DNA of 64,000 nucleotides from JABMQB01 sp963678235 (GCA_963678235.1 OY782766.1:2728001-2792000), one strand, 5' to 3'. Shown: positions 17,343 to 26,428, counted from the first letter of the stretch. Numbers and translations: made by a program. Notes: generated by a model not told the origin, from the letters alone.

Positions 17343-17816
17343 TTAACTAAATCCTGAACCGGAATAAGTACACCTGTCGCAAAAGTCAGGGATTTCTTTT
17401 AAAAAGGAATAGCTATTCCTGGCGTAATCAATCGTACAAAAAAAATGGTCTATCCCATTTGACACCAGAATATATGGCACCTTTAACGCCATGTTGTACC
17501 GAACCACCTGGTCAAAAGCTTTTTGATCCAATTTTACACTCGGCGATTTAAATTCAGCGATTAAATGAGGTTGTCCGTTTCTTGAATAAATAAGCAAATC
17601 AAAACGCAGGGGCTGACTGTTAATAACAATTTTCTTTTCGACCGCCATCAAGGCCTTTGGGTATTTTTTGTCTTTTAAATACTCAATCATATTTTGGCGC
17701 ACCCACTCTTCCGGCGTTAAAACCACAAACTTTTTCCGAATGTCGTCAAAAATAAATCCCTTCCCATCTTCCGACTTGGTACGAAAATTATATTTGGGCA
17801 AATTCAATGTATGCAT
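17343..17816 (-). CDS. Orphan HsdR N-terminal-domain (HSDR_N) protein
   Basis: A 157-residue protein starting at the ATG at 17816 (MHTLNLPKYNF); the upstream in-frame start is only a TTG at 17840. It corresponds to the PD-(D/E)XK-like N-terminal domain of type I restriction R subunits, without the helicase. FDLLIYSRNGQPHLIAEFKS carries the D...E-x-K core (Asp in FDLLIY, Glu-Phe-Lys in AEFK), and VRQNMIEYLKDKKYPK is the preceding helix. No HsdM, HsdS or helicase gene is near. Stand-alone members are common in Bacteroidota beside holA and the AMP nucleosidase gene, as here. It may be a DNA-processing nuclease, but no function is established. Confidence 0.8.
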   Translation of the reverse strand: MHTLNLPKYNFRTKSEDGKGFIFDDIRKKFVVLTPEEWVRQNMIEYLKDKKYPKALMAVEKKIVINSQPLRFDLLIYSRNGQPHLIAEFKSPSVKLDQKAFDQVVRYNMALKVPYILVSNGIDHFFCTIDYARNSYSFLKEIPDFCDRCTYSGSGFS

Positions 17817-17896
17817 ATCAATTTTCTTTAACTTGTGCAAAACCTAATTCAGGTCAAAAGTACAAAAATTGGATTCAAAATATTGCAATGCCCCAT

Positions 17897-17927
17897 TTTG
17901 GGATTGGAAAAGGAAAACCTATTTTTG
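17897..17927 (+). promoter_or_regulatory. Promoter of the AMP nucleosidase operon
   Basis: TTTG at 17897-17900 and TATTTTTG at 17920-17927, separated by 19 bases, match the Bacteroidota -33/-7 consensus. They lie 41 bases upstream of the ATG at 17969. Confidence 0.8.
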
Positions 17928-17968
17928 TAGGTGCATTGAAAAGGTAGTAAATTCCTATTTATTAAGGT

Positions 17969-18739
17969 ATGAAGACAAAAAAAGAGATTGTAGATAATTG
18001 GCTTCCGAGGTACACCGGATCAAAATTGGAGAATTTTGGCAAGTACATATTGCTCACAAATTTTCAATTGTATGTTGAAATGTTTGCCAGTCGTTTTGAG
18101 GTTCCAATAATTGGTGGCGACAAAAACATGCCAAATGCCACTGCAGAAGATATCACCATCATTAATTTTGGAATGGGTAGCCCAAATGCGGCAACAATAA
18201 TGGACCTTTTAAGCGCAATACATCCTAAGGCAGTTCTTTTTTTAGGGAAATGTGGAGGGCTGAAAAAGAAAAACAAATTGGGCGATATGATCATCCCAAT
18301 TGCAGCCATAAGAAGCGATGGGACATCGAATGATTACCTGCCGCCAGAGATTCCGGCACTTCCGGCGTTTAATCTACAAAGGGCAGTATCGCACGTCATT
18401 CGAAACTCCGGACTTGATTATTGGACCGGGGTGGTTTTCACTACCAACAAACGTGTTTGGGAATACGACGAACGATTTAAAAAGTACCTTGAAAAAACCA
18501 GGGCCATGGCTATAGATATGGAAACTGCAACCATTTTTACTGTAGGTTTTGCCAACCAAATACCAACCGGAGCTTTGTTATTGGTGTCGGACCAACCAAT
18601 GATCTCAACGGGAGTAAAAACGGATGCCAGCGATAAAAAGGTCACGTCTGATTTTGTTGAAAAACACATCGAAGTTGGGATTGCTGCCTTGCTAGAAATC
18701 AAGAATAACGGACAATCGGTAAAACACCTCAAATTTTAA
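17969..18739 (+). CDS. amn: AMP nucleosidase
   Basis: A 256-residue enzyme of the nucleoside phosphorylase fold that cleaves AMP to adenine and ribose-5-phosphate. Supporting segments are INFGMGSPNAATIMDLL (phosphate/ribose loop), VLFLGKCGGLKKKNKLGDMIIP and AIDMETATIFTVGFANQIPTGALLLVSDQPM, with the Met-Glu ribose-binding motif and the catalytic Asp after VS. It is shorter than proteobacterial Amn (about 480), which has an extra regulatory domain; this short form is the usual Bacteroidota type. The following holA gene begins 1 base after the stop. Confidence 0.92.
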   Translation: MKTKKEIVDNWLPRYTGSKLENFGKYILLTNFQLYVEMFASRFEVPIIGGDKNMPNATAEDITIINFGMGSPNAATIMDLLSAIHPKAVLFLGKCGGLKKKNKLGDMIIPIAAIRSDGTSNDYLPPEIPALPAFNLQRAVSHVIRNSGLDYWTGVVFTTNKRVWEYDERFKKYLEKTRAMAIDMETATIFTVGFANQIPTGALLLVSDQPMISTGVKTDASDKKVTSDFVEKHIEVGIAALLEIKNNGQSVKHLKF

Positions 18740-18740
18740 T

Positions 18741-19739
18741 ATGGACTATCAAACAATTATAGGTAACCTTCAAAAAAAGATTTACCACCCTATTTATTTT
18801 CTCACTGGCGAAGAACCATATTATATCGATAAAATTTCAGATTATATTGCTGAGAATGTTTTGAACGATGCAGAAAAAGGGTTCAATCAAACCATATTTT
18901 ATGGAAAAGATACCGAAGTTCAAACCATTGTAGAAGCCTCAAGAAGGTTCCCGATGATGGCAAACCAGCAGGTTATTATTGTTAAAGAAGCCCAGGAGCT
19001 TAAAAAAATTGAACAGCTTAAAGCATATGTTGACCACCCACTCAACTCAACCATTTTGGTGTTGAACTATAAATATAAAAAACTGGATAAACGAACCGGT
19101 TTTTCAAAAAGCTTATCGAAAGTCGGAGTTGTATTTGAATCAAAAAAACTATACGAAAACCAAATCCCCAGATGGATTGAGAATTATCTGGCAAAAACCA
19201 ACCATTCTATTGCGCCACAGGCAACAATCATGCTTTCCGAATATGTTGGGACAAGCCTCGGAAAAGTGGCAAATGAACTTGACAAACTGGTTATCGCCCT
19301 TCCCGAAAACACTAAAATCACGCCCGAGCAAATTGAAAAAAACATTGGGATCAGCAAAGATTATAATGTTTTCGAGTTGCAAAATGCCTTGGGGGAAAAG
19401 AATGTTTTAAAAGCAAATAAGATAATCAACTATTTTGGGGCTAACCCATCGAGCAATCCAATTCAAAGGACAATTTCATCCTTGTTTATGTTCTATTCCA
19501 AATTATTCACTTACCATTTCCTGAAGGACAAATCGGAAAGGTCGGTAGCAGCAGCATTAGGGCTACACCCGTTCATTGCAAAATCGTATGTTGCTGCTGC
19601 ACGAAAATACAATCCTAAAAAATTGTATGAAATAATTGGGGTATTACGCGAGTTTGATATGAAAAGCAAAGGTTTTGGCAACATTTCGGCTTCACCTGCC
19701 GAACTACAAAAAGAATTGGTTTACAAACTATTACACTAA
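18741..19739 (+). CDS. holA: DNA polymerase III subunit delta
   Basis: A 332-residue clamp-loader subunit that opens the beta clamp. The opening PIYFLTGEEPYYIDKISDYI and the AAA+-like core (MMANQQVIIVKEAQELKKIEQL) are typical. The C-terminal collar domain (about residues 215-332) contains NPIQRTISSLFMFYSKLF and the family-typical LGLHPFIAKSYVAAARKY. Length matches HolA (about 340). It is packed between the AMP nucleosidase gene (1-base gap) and the rhomboid gene (3-base gap), indicating one operon. Confidence 0.93.
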   Translation: MDYQTIIGNLQKKIYHPIYFLTGEEPYYIDKISDYIAENVLNDAEKGFNQTIFYGKDTEVQTIVEASRRFPMMANQQVIIVKEAQELKKIEQLKAYVDHPLNSTILVLNYKYKKLDKRTGFSKSLSKVGVVFESKKLYENQIPRWIENYLAKTNHSIAPQATIMLSEYVGTSLGKVANELDKLVIALPENTKITPEQIEKNIGISKDYNVFELQNALGEKNVLKANKIINYFGANPSSNPIQRTISSLFMFYSKLFTYHFLKDKSERSVAAALGLHPFIAKSYVAAARKYNPKKLYEIIGVLREFDMKSKGFGNISASPAELQKELVYKLLH

Positions 19740-19742
19740 TCC

Positions 19743-20363
19743 ATGGAAATAAAGATTACCTACATTATCATAGGGATAACAGTCTTGGTATCGTATCTTG
19801 CATTTTCAAATGCTTCGCTTAAAGCAAAACTACAATTTAATGCGGCCGAAATTGTACACAAAAAGGATTACTACCGTTTAGTTTCCCATGCTTTTGTACA
19901 TGCAAACTGGTCGCATCTTGGAGTTAACATGCTGGTATTATTTTTCTTCGGAAGGGTTGTCGAATCGTATTTTGGCATTTTCTTCGGGAACAGGGCTACG
20001 GCTTATTATTTGTTACTCTACCTTGGCGGCATACTTTTTTCAAATTTATGGGCATTAATTAAACACCAAAACAATTATTATTACAATGCTGTTGGCGCAT
20101 CTGGTGCAGTTTCCGCAGTTTTGTTCTGTTTTATATTTTTTGATCCGTGGGAAAAACTTTATTTGATGTTTATGATCCCAATTCCAGGGATTTTATTTGC
20201 CGTAGGTTATCTTTTTTACTCCTATTACCAAAGCAAAAACAAAACGGATAATGTTGCCCATGATGCCCATTTTCTTGGAGCCTTGTTTGGGGTAATTATG
20301 CCTGTTATTCTTAATCCTGATTTATTTGAAAGGTTTATTGACAAATTGTTTCAAATCATTTGA
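19743..20363 (+). CDS. Rhomboid-family intramembrane serine protease
   Basis: A 206-residue polytopic membrane protein with about six hydrophobic segments. The catalytic serine is in GASGAVSAVLFCF (about residue 119) and the partner histidine is in the last segment, HDAHFLGALFG. The loop-1 region WSHLGVNMLVLFFFGRVVE carries the conserved HxxxN. It is a compact form without extra soluble domains. It is 3 bases after holA and 2 bases before the ATG of the class IV aminotransferase-fold gene. Substrates are not indicated. Confidence 0.93.
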   Translation: MEIKITYIIIGITVLVSYLAFSNASLKAKLQFNAAEIVHKKDYYRLVSHAFVHANWSHLGVNMLVLFFFGRVVESYFGIFFGNRATAYYLLLYLGGILFSNLWALIKHQNNYYYNAVGASGAVSAVLFCFIFFDPWEKLYLMFMIPIPGILFAVGYLFYSYYQSKNKTDNVAHDAHFLGALFGVIMPVILNPDLFERFIDKLFQII

Positions 20364-20365
20364 AC

Positions 20366-21196
20366 ATGTTTTCCAGGTATTTTATCCACAACGGAATTAT
20401 CTCAGATTTTGAAAAAGAAACGGGAAACCTGCTCCCTTTGCTGGATAATATTTTCAAATTAACCGAAACCATCTGGTTCTGTCACAACAATCTGCCTTTA
20501 TTTGAAAAGCATATTATTTCGTTGCAGGAAAAAACCAGATTGTTAAAATTATCTAAGCACCCATTCATCGATGATCAGAAAGAATTATTAAGGGTATCGA
20601 AAAGGCTGATAAATAAAAACAAAGCATTTCAAAGCGGGATTTTAAAGTACTTTTTTGTTTGGAATACTGCAGGAACCGAAATCTATATTACCTGCTCACC
20701 TAATGATGAAAAACATTTTGCGATAAGTGGGAATGGAGTACTTTGTTCTTATGCCGAGAATGTAAAATATTCAGAAAATCCGATGGGATCTCTTTGTTTG
20801 ATGAATGAAATCCTCTGGGAATCATTGAAATTACAAATTAAGGATTCCCGGAACCAGAACCTGATACTAACCAATGAAGAAAACGCAATTACCGAAGCTT
20901 TAGAATCCAATGTTTTTTTTATTAAGGATGATATCTTGTATTCTCCTTCCGTGCACACTGGTTGTTATCTAGACCCCATAAGAAACTATGTGCTTGAGGC
21001 GGCAAAAAAACTTCAAATGAATATTGAAGAGCGTTCGAATTTAACAAAAGAGGCAGTTTTGGAAATGAATGAAGCTTTTTTAGCAGCGGAAGCACTGGGA
21101 ATGCAAAGAATTATAGGAATAAACAATAAACGGTATATTCACATTCAAACCGAATTAATAAATACAGAGCTAAATAAATTATTGGGGATTGTTTAG
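20366..21196 (+). CDS. Class IV aminotransferase-fold protein lacking the PLP lysine
   Basis: A 276-residue protein from the ATG at 20366; a TTG at 20360, overlapping the rhomboid stop, is the alternative start. The fold of branched-chain aminotransferase/aminodeoxychorismate lyase (PabC) is recognisable: ITEALESNVFFIKDDILYSPS and DPIRNYVLEAAKKLQMNIEER match the family C-terminal half, including the conserved Glu. Counting back 33 residues from that Glu, the distance in E. coli PabC, the PLP-binding Lys is replaced by Cys (SLCLMN against GLKHLN; codon 20795-20797). It is therefore unlikely to be a normal PLP enzyme. Position at the end of the holA-rhomboid operon gives no pathway clue. Confidence 0.75.
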   Translation: MFSRYFIHNGIISDFEKETGNLLPLLDNIFKLTETIWFCHNNLPLFEKHIISLQEKTRLLKLSKHPFIDDQKELLRVSKRLINKNKAFQSGILKYFFVWNTAGTEIYITCSPNDEKHFAISGNGVLCSYAENVKYSENPMGSLCLMNEILWESLKLQIKDSRNQNLILTNEENAITEALESNVFFIKDDILYSPSVHTGCYLDPIRNYVLEAAKKLQMNIEERSNLTKEAVLEMNEAFLAAEALGMQRIIGINNKRYIHIQTELINTELNKLLGIV

Positions 21197-21783
21197 TTCA
21201 ACGATGGGTTTTCCGGGAAATTCTCCCAAATGGAATATCTTTTCCCAACTTTTTTCACATAATCAGCCCACGATTTTGGACTAAAAGTGTTCATGATATT
21301 TGACTCTTCAACATCGTTTACCAACCAGGAATTTTCCTTTATTTCATCTTCCAATTGCCCTGAGTCCCAACCTGAGTAGCCCAAAAAGAAGCGAACGTCG
21401 GAAGAGTTAACCATTCCAGATCCAATTATTTTTTTCAGGACATCAAAGTTTCCTCCCCAGTACAAATTCTCCGTAACCTGTATGCTACCCGGAATTTTAT
21501 CTCCAAGCCTATGAATAAAGTAAATAGAATCCGTGGCAACAGGTCCTCCAATATACACTTCCCCATCAAATTCGGGAAAATCAGGGACAACCTCCTGGAT
21601 AGGAAAATCAACTTTTTTATTTAAAATAAAGCCAACCGCACCTTTATCGCTGTGGGCCACCAAAAAAATAATGGACCTGCTAAAATAATTGCCGGGCAAA
21701 AATGGTTCAGCAAGTAAAATCCGCCCCTTTTGTGGAGCAACATTATTACTTTCTATTTTAAATATGTCGAGATTCAATTCCAT
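21193..21783 (-). CDS. yqgE: YqgE/AlgH family protein
   Basis: A 196-residue protein starting at the ATG at 21783 (MELNLDIFKIESN); an in-frame GTG at 21822 would add 13 residues without family similarity. Family signatures are KGRILLAEPFLPGNYFSRSIIFLVAHSDKGAVGFILNK, GEVYIGGPVATDSIYFIHR and FFLGYSGWDSGQLEDEIKENSW. The YqgE/AlgH fold is solved but the biochemical role is uncertain. It converges on the class IV aminotransferase-fold gene, overlapping by 4 bases at the stops. Confidence 0.95.
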   Translation of the reverse strand: MELNLDIFKIESNNVAPQKGRILLAEPFLPGNYFSRSIIFLVAHSDKGAVGFILNKKVDFPIQEVVPDFPEFDGEVYIGGPVATDSIYFIHRLGDKIPGSIQVTENLYWGGNFDVLKKIIGSGMVNSSDVRFFLGYSGWDSGQLEDEIKENSWLVNDVEESNIMNTFSPKSWADYVKKVGKRYSIWENFPENPSLN

Positions 21784-21929
21784 TTTTAAAAAGTCACTTT
21801 GCCAATATAATAAATTTTCCACTATCAGTCAAACAGTTAAGCGATTCCTATACCTTAAACCAAAAACTTTACCTTTGGTTCAAATTTGCATAACATTTTC
21901 AGATTGTAAGGTAGAAATTCAGATGCCTT

Positions 21930-22235
21930 TTACTTTCCTTCCTCGACCAGAAACAAATCTTCATTAGGTTTCGACATATTGAATTGTTCCCTGGCATATT
22001 TCTCCAATTCTTCTTTACCAGCATTTAGCTCCTGCAGTTTTCTCTGGTCAGTTGCTATATTTTTTTTATAATATTCTTGCTGGTCCTTTAAGTACTTCAA
22101 CCGCTGCTTATTTTCCTTATGCGAAACAAAACTATGTTCATCGAAAAACGCTATCAAGACTAAAAACAGTACAGACGCAATAAAATATTTATTGCGCACT
22201 ATATTAAAGATAGTTTGTTTGTTGCTTTTTTCCAC
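21930..22235 (-). CDS. divIC: Septum formation initiator (DivIC/FtsB-like)
   Basis: A 101-residue protein with one N-terminal membrane segment (about residues 14-28) and a coiled coil (about 38-85; LKYLKDQQEYYKKNIATDQRKLQELNAGKEELEKYARE). The closing EQFNMSKPNEDLFLVEE is typical of the Bacteroidota DivIC/FtsB family, which bridges FtsL and FtsQ in the divisome. The start is a GTG at 22235, since no ATG occurs before the membrane segment. pruA lies upstream on the same strand and is separated by a terminator, so this is a separate transcription unit. Confidence 0.88.
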   Translation of the reverse strand: MEKSNKQTIFNIVRNKYFIASVLFLVLIAFFDEHSFVSHKENKQRLKYLKDQQEYYKKNIATDQRKLQELNAGKEELEKYAREQFNMSKPNEDLFLVEEGK

Positions 22236-22275
22236 GTTAAAAGATTTTAAACAAAGCTAAGTTTAATTAAAGAGA

Positions 22276-22306
22276 AAAAAAAGGGAGGTAAAAAATTTCA
22301 CCTCCC
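22276..22306 (-). terminator. Terminator of pruA
   Basis: Read on the minus strand, GGGAGGT (22306-22300) pairs with ACCTCCC (22289-22283) and is followed by a run of eight T's. It begins 21 bases after the pruA stop. Confidence 0.85.
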
Positions 22307-22326
22307 AATTATCAACAATATTTAGT

Positions 22327-23964
22327 TTACTCTTTATCTGGTTTAAAACTTGGGTAGGTATACTCAAGCGGTGCATTAAACGTTTCCTTAATTGTCCGGA
22401 TGGATGTCCACCTTAGGAAATTAAATATAGAGCCTGCTTTATCATTTGTTCCTGAGCCTCTGGCGCCACCAAATGGCTGCTGCCCAACAACTGCACCCGT
22501 AGGTTTATCGTTGATATAGAAATTACCTGCAGCATTGCTTAATTTTTTGGTCAACCTTTCGATACTATATCTGCATTGTGAGAAGATTGCCCCAGTTAAT
22601 GCATAAATAGATGTATTGTCCAAAATATCCAGTGTTTCATCGAGTTTATCATCTTCATAAACATAGATGGTTAAAACAGGACCAAATAATTCTTCTACCA
22701 TGGTCGTATAATCCGGCTTTTTAGCAAGAATTACTGTTGGCTCAATAAAGTAACCTTCCGACTTATCGCATTTGCCGCCAAACAATACTTTAGCATCCGC
22801 ATCTTTTTCTGCTTTTTTAATAAAGCCTTCCAATTTATCAAAGCTTGATTCATCGATCACAGCATTAACAAAATTTGTAAAGTCTTCAGGTGCGCCCATT
22901 TTTACGGTTGCAAGTTCTTTGCCCAGTTTTTCTTTAACTTCTGCCCATATACTCTTAGGGATATAAGCCCTTGAAGCAGCGGAACATTTTTGTCCCTGGT
23001 ATTCGAAAGCACCACGCACCATTGCAATTACCAAACGCTGAATATCGGCAGTATTGTCGGCAAAAATAAAATCTTTACCGCCGGTTTCCCCAACAATTCT
23101 TGGGTAAGATTTATATTTATATATATTGTCGCCAATAGTTTTCCAAATGCTTTGGAATACCCCGGTAGAACCCGTAAAATGGATTCCCGCAAAATCGGGA
23201 TGTGAAAGAACAGATTCGGCAGCAACCGGACCCGACACATGAACAAGGTTTATTACACCATCCGGAACACCAGCTTCACGGAATATTTCCATAATAACCC
23301 CGGCAGAATAAACTGCAGTTTTTGATGGTTTCCAAACCACCGTATTCCCCATAAGTGCAGGTGCTGCTGGTAAGTTTCCAGCAATTGATGTAAAGTTAAA
23401 TGGTGTTAATGCAAAAACAAACCCTTCCAGTGGCCTGAATTCGTTATAATTCCACATACCTGATGCTGACTGTGGCTGTAATTTATAAATATCGGTCATT
23501 ACCTGAACGCCAAAGCGGAAGAAATCTGCCAATTCGCATGCAGCATCAATTTCTGCCTGAAACGCATTTTTTGATTGCCCCAACATGGTTGCGGCATTAA
23601 TTTTATCGCGGTATGGCCCTGCCAATAAATCCGCAGCTTTTAAGAAAATTGCTGCTCTGTGGTGCCATGCAAGATTTGCCCAGTCTTCTTTTGCAGCCAT
23701 TGCTGCTGATATTGCCATTTCAACATGTGAAGAATCCCCTTGGCTATAATAGCCTAGCGTATGTTTTATATCGTGAGGCGGATACATCCGAATCTTCCTA
23801 TCTGTTACTATTTCCTGCCCACCAATTACCATTGGCAGATCCACTTCAACCGAACGCAATCTCTTTAATTCTTCCTTCAACGTTTTCCTTTCCGGAGTTC
23901 CCGGGGCGAATAAACAAATAGGTTCATTTTTAGCCACGGGTACATTATAAAATCCTTTTGACAT
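22327..23964 (-). CDS. pruA: L-glutamate gamma-semialdehyde (1-pyrroline-5-carboxylate) dehydrogenase
   Basis: A 545-residue NAD-dependent aldehyde dehydrogenase that oxidises glutamate semialdehyde to glutamate, the second step of proline breakdown. Family segments are NEFRPLEGFVFALTPFNF, KPSKTAVYSAGV (NAD-binding Lys), FTGSTGVF, GETGGKDF with the catalytic Glu, and GQKCSAASRAY with the catalytic Cys. Length is that of the eukaryote-like PruA used by Bacteroidota. It is monofunctional; the partner proline dehydrogenase is encoded separately at 54412-55323. Confidence 0.95.
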   Translation of the reverse strand: MSKGFYNVPVAKNEPICLFAPGTPERKTLKEELKRLRSVEVDLPMVIGGQEIVTDRKIRMYPPHDIKHTLGYYSQGDSSHVEMAISAAMAAKEDWANLAWHHRAAIFLKAADLLAGPYRDKINAATMLGQSKNAFQAEIDAACELADFFRFGVQVMTDIYKLQPQSASGMWNYNEFRPLEGFVFALTPFNFTSIAGNLPAAPALMGNTVVWKPSKTAVYSAGVIMEIFREAGVPDGVINLVHVSGPVAAESVLSHPDFAGIHFTGSTGVFQSIWKTIGDNIYKYKSYPRIVGETGGKDFIFADNTADIQRLVIAMVRGAFEYQGQKCSAASRAYIPKSIWAEVKEKLGKELATVKMGAPEDFTNFVNAVIDESSFDKLEGFIKKAEKDADAKVLFGGKCDKSEGYFIEPTVILAKKPDYTTMVEELFGPVLTIYVYEDDKLDETLDILDNTSIYALTGAIFSQCRYSIERLTKKLSNAAGNFYINDKPTGAVVGQQPFGGARGSGTNDKAGSIFNFLRWTSIRTIKETFNAPLEYTYPSFKPDKE

Positions 23965-24300
23965 AAATTACAATTTTATTTGATTTCAAATTCCTACCTT
24001 TCAATCCACAAAATTAGGCAAAAGAAAAAACGAAAATCATAACAAAAATCAGCGACAAATGTCATTTTATCACTTGCTATTCGCAGCAAATCAAAATTAG
24101 AAGTTTATTAACTCAACATTTCTCATTAATATTGGCTATTTTTAAAAGTGAATTCCTAATAACAAAATTATGTTGAAAAAATTAGCTCAATTACTTGCAT
24201 GTAATAAAAAGCTTTATTTTATTGGGCAAGCAACTCAAGGCACAAATAACGTTAGGATGAACCGCTTTTATTTTATCAGATAATATCTTTAAAACGTATT
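23965..24300. other. 336-base spacer with no recognised gene
   Basis: AT-rich sequence between divergent pruA and the histidine kinase gene. I see no RNA gene, no strong hairpin and no coding frame; it should contain both promoters. Confidence 0.6.
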
Positions 24301-24327
24301 TTGAAGGATAATTTTTGGAATAAAAAC

Positions 24328-26373
24328 ATGTCTGAGCTTTCTATTTCCGAAAGGCGAAAAATAACAGAACTCTCATGGCTAAACCTGGCGGTATTGGTTT
24401 TTACTGTTCTTCTATTGGTTTACAAGTTGGTTTTCCGTCCCGATATTTTTTGTATTATTTGTGATTCTTTAAATGTGTTGCTGGCTTCTGTAAGTTTATT
24501 TTGCTTATACCATAAAAGAATTAATTGTGCCATTAACCTGGTATTTCTCCTTCCACTGCTTATTTATGGCTATTACCTGTCTCAGTTTCATTCCCATCCC
24601 CCGGTGAATGAAACCATATTCCACACCTTATGGTGGTTAATTTGCGGCAATGTTTATTTGGCAATTTATTCCCCAGAAATTAGGAAAGTCCACCTATTTT
24701 TTGTGCTTTCGCTGGTTACATTAAGTTTTCACGCCAATAAAGCCGAATTATTCCTCGATTATGTCGCCTTCGACCAGGTGTATATAAAAAATCCATTTAT
24801 TGGTTTATTGTTTGCGTATTTATCGACTTTGGGGATTCGGCTAAATTATGAAAAACACCTTAAAACGGTGAATGGCAAACTTACCTCTGTTATGAAAAAC
24901 GTATCAGATGTAATTCAAAGTTCGAAGCAACCAATCATAAGAATAAAACGGATTACAGATGAAGTTGGGCAGGTTACCGACCTTATTGTGACCAGGATTA
25001 ATGCTGCATTTGAACAACAATTCCGGATCAGGAACCAGGAAGTTAGCGGGCAAAAAGCGGGTTTTGTCTTTAATTTTGTTTTTAGGAATACGATTAATGC
25101 CAACGATCTGCTTATTATCAACCCAAAGCCGGTCACCGAAGTGCACATAAAACACTTTGAGAAATGGTATAACATTTACACAATTTCGCCAAATAGCAAT
25201 GAAATTATTTGTGTGCTGACCGATACAACAAGCAAAAACAAAACCATAGAAAGCTTAAAGGAAAGCCGTTTGAGGTATAAAGTCCTTTTGGAAGCAATCC
25301 CCGACATATTTTTTATTATTGACAAAGATGGCGTTTACGAGGATTTTGTAATTAAAGATGGGGATAAACTTAAAGTTAATGATGCCGATATTATTGGCAA
25401 TTCCATTTTTGAGGTTGGGTTTTCTGAAAAAATGGCCAATAAAATATATCAATGTATCCAGGATTCTATTGTGAACGACAGCATTGAAAGTATTGAATAT
25501 GCTTTGGACACCCCAAACGGGACTTTTATGTTTGAAATGAGGCTTGCTAAACTGAACAATAATTCTGTTATATCGGTAGCACGCGATATTACCAAACGTA
25601 AAAATGCGGAATTCCAACTGGAAGAAGCTAAGAACCAAGCGGAAGATGCAAACAATCTAAAGTCAGCTTTCCTTGCTAACCTATCACACGAAATAAGGAC
25701 CCCGATGAATGCAATTATGGGCTCGGCTGAGATTTTGGCAGTACCCAATTTGCCTGACGACGATAAGGAAGAATATTCACAAGCAATTATTAGCTCAGGG
25801 CATCAATTGTTAAAGATGATTGAAGATACCATCAATCTTTCTAAAATTGAAACCAACACGGTTGAAGTGAAAAAGGCAATGGTTAAAATAAACCCGTTGT
25901 TAAAATCGCTAAACAATGCCTATTTGCTGATTGCAAGGGGCAAAAAAGAAATTTCATTCGACCTGCATTTAGATGTAAAAAGCCAGAACTTTGGCTTTGT
26001 AACCGACCGAGACTTGCTTAACGAGGCGATGAGCAAATTAATTGACAATGCCATCAAGTTCACCAATTCCGGATCCGTATTGTTCGGTTATAAAATGGTA
26101 AACACCAAAACCATCGAATTTTTTGTGGAAGATACCGGAATCGGAATCCCTTACGATGAGTTTGATAATATTTACGAGCGTTTTTATAAAATTAGCGGCA
26201 ACCCCGATGCATTAAAGCACATTGGATCCGGGCTAGGCTTGCCTATTGCCAAAGAGTTTGTTTCCATTCTTGGAGGTAAACTTGTTCTGGAATCAAAAGT
26301 TGGAGTAGGCTCCCGTTTTAGCTTTGTTTTGCCCTTTGAGAATGGCGAAGGGTTTATGAAAGTAATGCGATAA
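24328..26373 (+). CDS. Membrane-bound PAS sensor histidine kinase
   Basis: A kinase of about 681 residues from the ATG at 24328 (MSELSISERRK); a TTG at 24301 would add 9 residues. The first ~175 residues hold about six hydrophobic segments forming a membrane sensor. They are followed by two PAS-like regions (about 190-310 and 320-430), the second ending in SVARDITKRKNAEFQLEEAK. The HisKA domain has the phospho-accepting His in FLANLSHEIRTPMNAIMG. The HATPase domain has the N box (NEAMSKLIDNAIKFT), G1 (VEDTGIGIP) and G2 (GSGLGLPIAKE). No receiver domain and no response-regulator gene is adjacent, so its partner and signal are unknown. Confidence 0.92.
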   Translation: MSELSISERRKITELSWLNLAVLVFTVLLLVYKLVFRPDIFCIICDSLNVLLASVSLFCLYHKRINCAINLVFLLPLLIYGYYLSQFHSHPPVNETIFHTLWWLICGNVYLAIYSPEIRKVHLFFVLSLVTLSFHANKAELFLDYVAFDQVYIKNPFIGLLFAYLSTLGIRLNYEKHLKTVNGKLTSVMKNVSDVIQSSKQPIIRIKRITDEVGQVTDLIVTRINAAFEQQFRIRNQEVSGQKAGFVFNFVFRNTINANDLLIINPKPVTEVHIKHFEKWYNIYTISPNSNEIICVLTDTTSKNKTIESLKESRLRYKVLLEAIPDIFFIIDKDGVYEDFVIKDGDKLKVNDADIIGNSIFEVGFSEKMANKIYQCIQDSIVNDSIESIEYALDTPNGTFMFEMRLAKLNNNSVISVARDITKRKNAEFQLEEAKNQAEDANNLKSAFLANLSHEIRTPMNAIMGSAEILAVPNLPDDDKEEYSQAIISSGHQLLKMIEDTINLSKIETNTVEVKKAMVKINPLLKSLNNAYLLIARGKKEISFDLHLDVKSQNFGFVTDRDLLNEAMSKLIDNAIKFTNSGSVLFGYKMVNTKTIEFFVEDTGIGIPYDEFDNIYERFYKISGNPDALKHIGSGLGLPIAKEFVSILGGKLVLESKVGVGSRFSFVLPFENGEGFMKVMR

Positions 26374-26391
26374 GGTTAAATTCCGTAAAGT

Positions 26392-26428
26392 AAGGATGTC
26401 ATCTCCCTTTTAAAGAGATGACATCCTT
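26392..26428. terminator. Bidirectional hairpin terminator, palindromic repeat copy 2
   Basis: A perfect 14-bp stem (AAGGATGTCATCTC at 26392-26405 with 26415-26428) and a 9-base loop, between the convergent histidine kinase gene and the T9SS plug gene. It is closely related to the palindrome at 1842-1877, with paired (compensatory) differences in the stem. Confidence 0.85.

Noticed and set aside
17343..17816. A complete restriction-modification system
   Set aside because: Only an HsdR N-terminal domain is present; no methylase, specificity or helicase gene occurs within the window.
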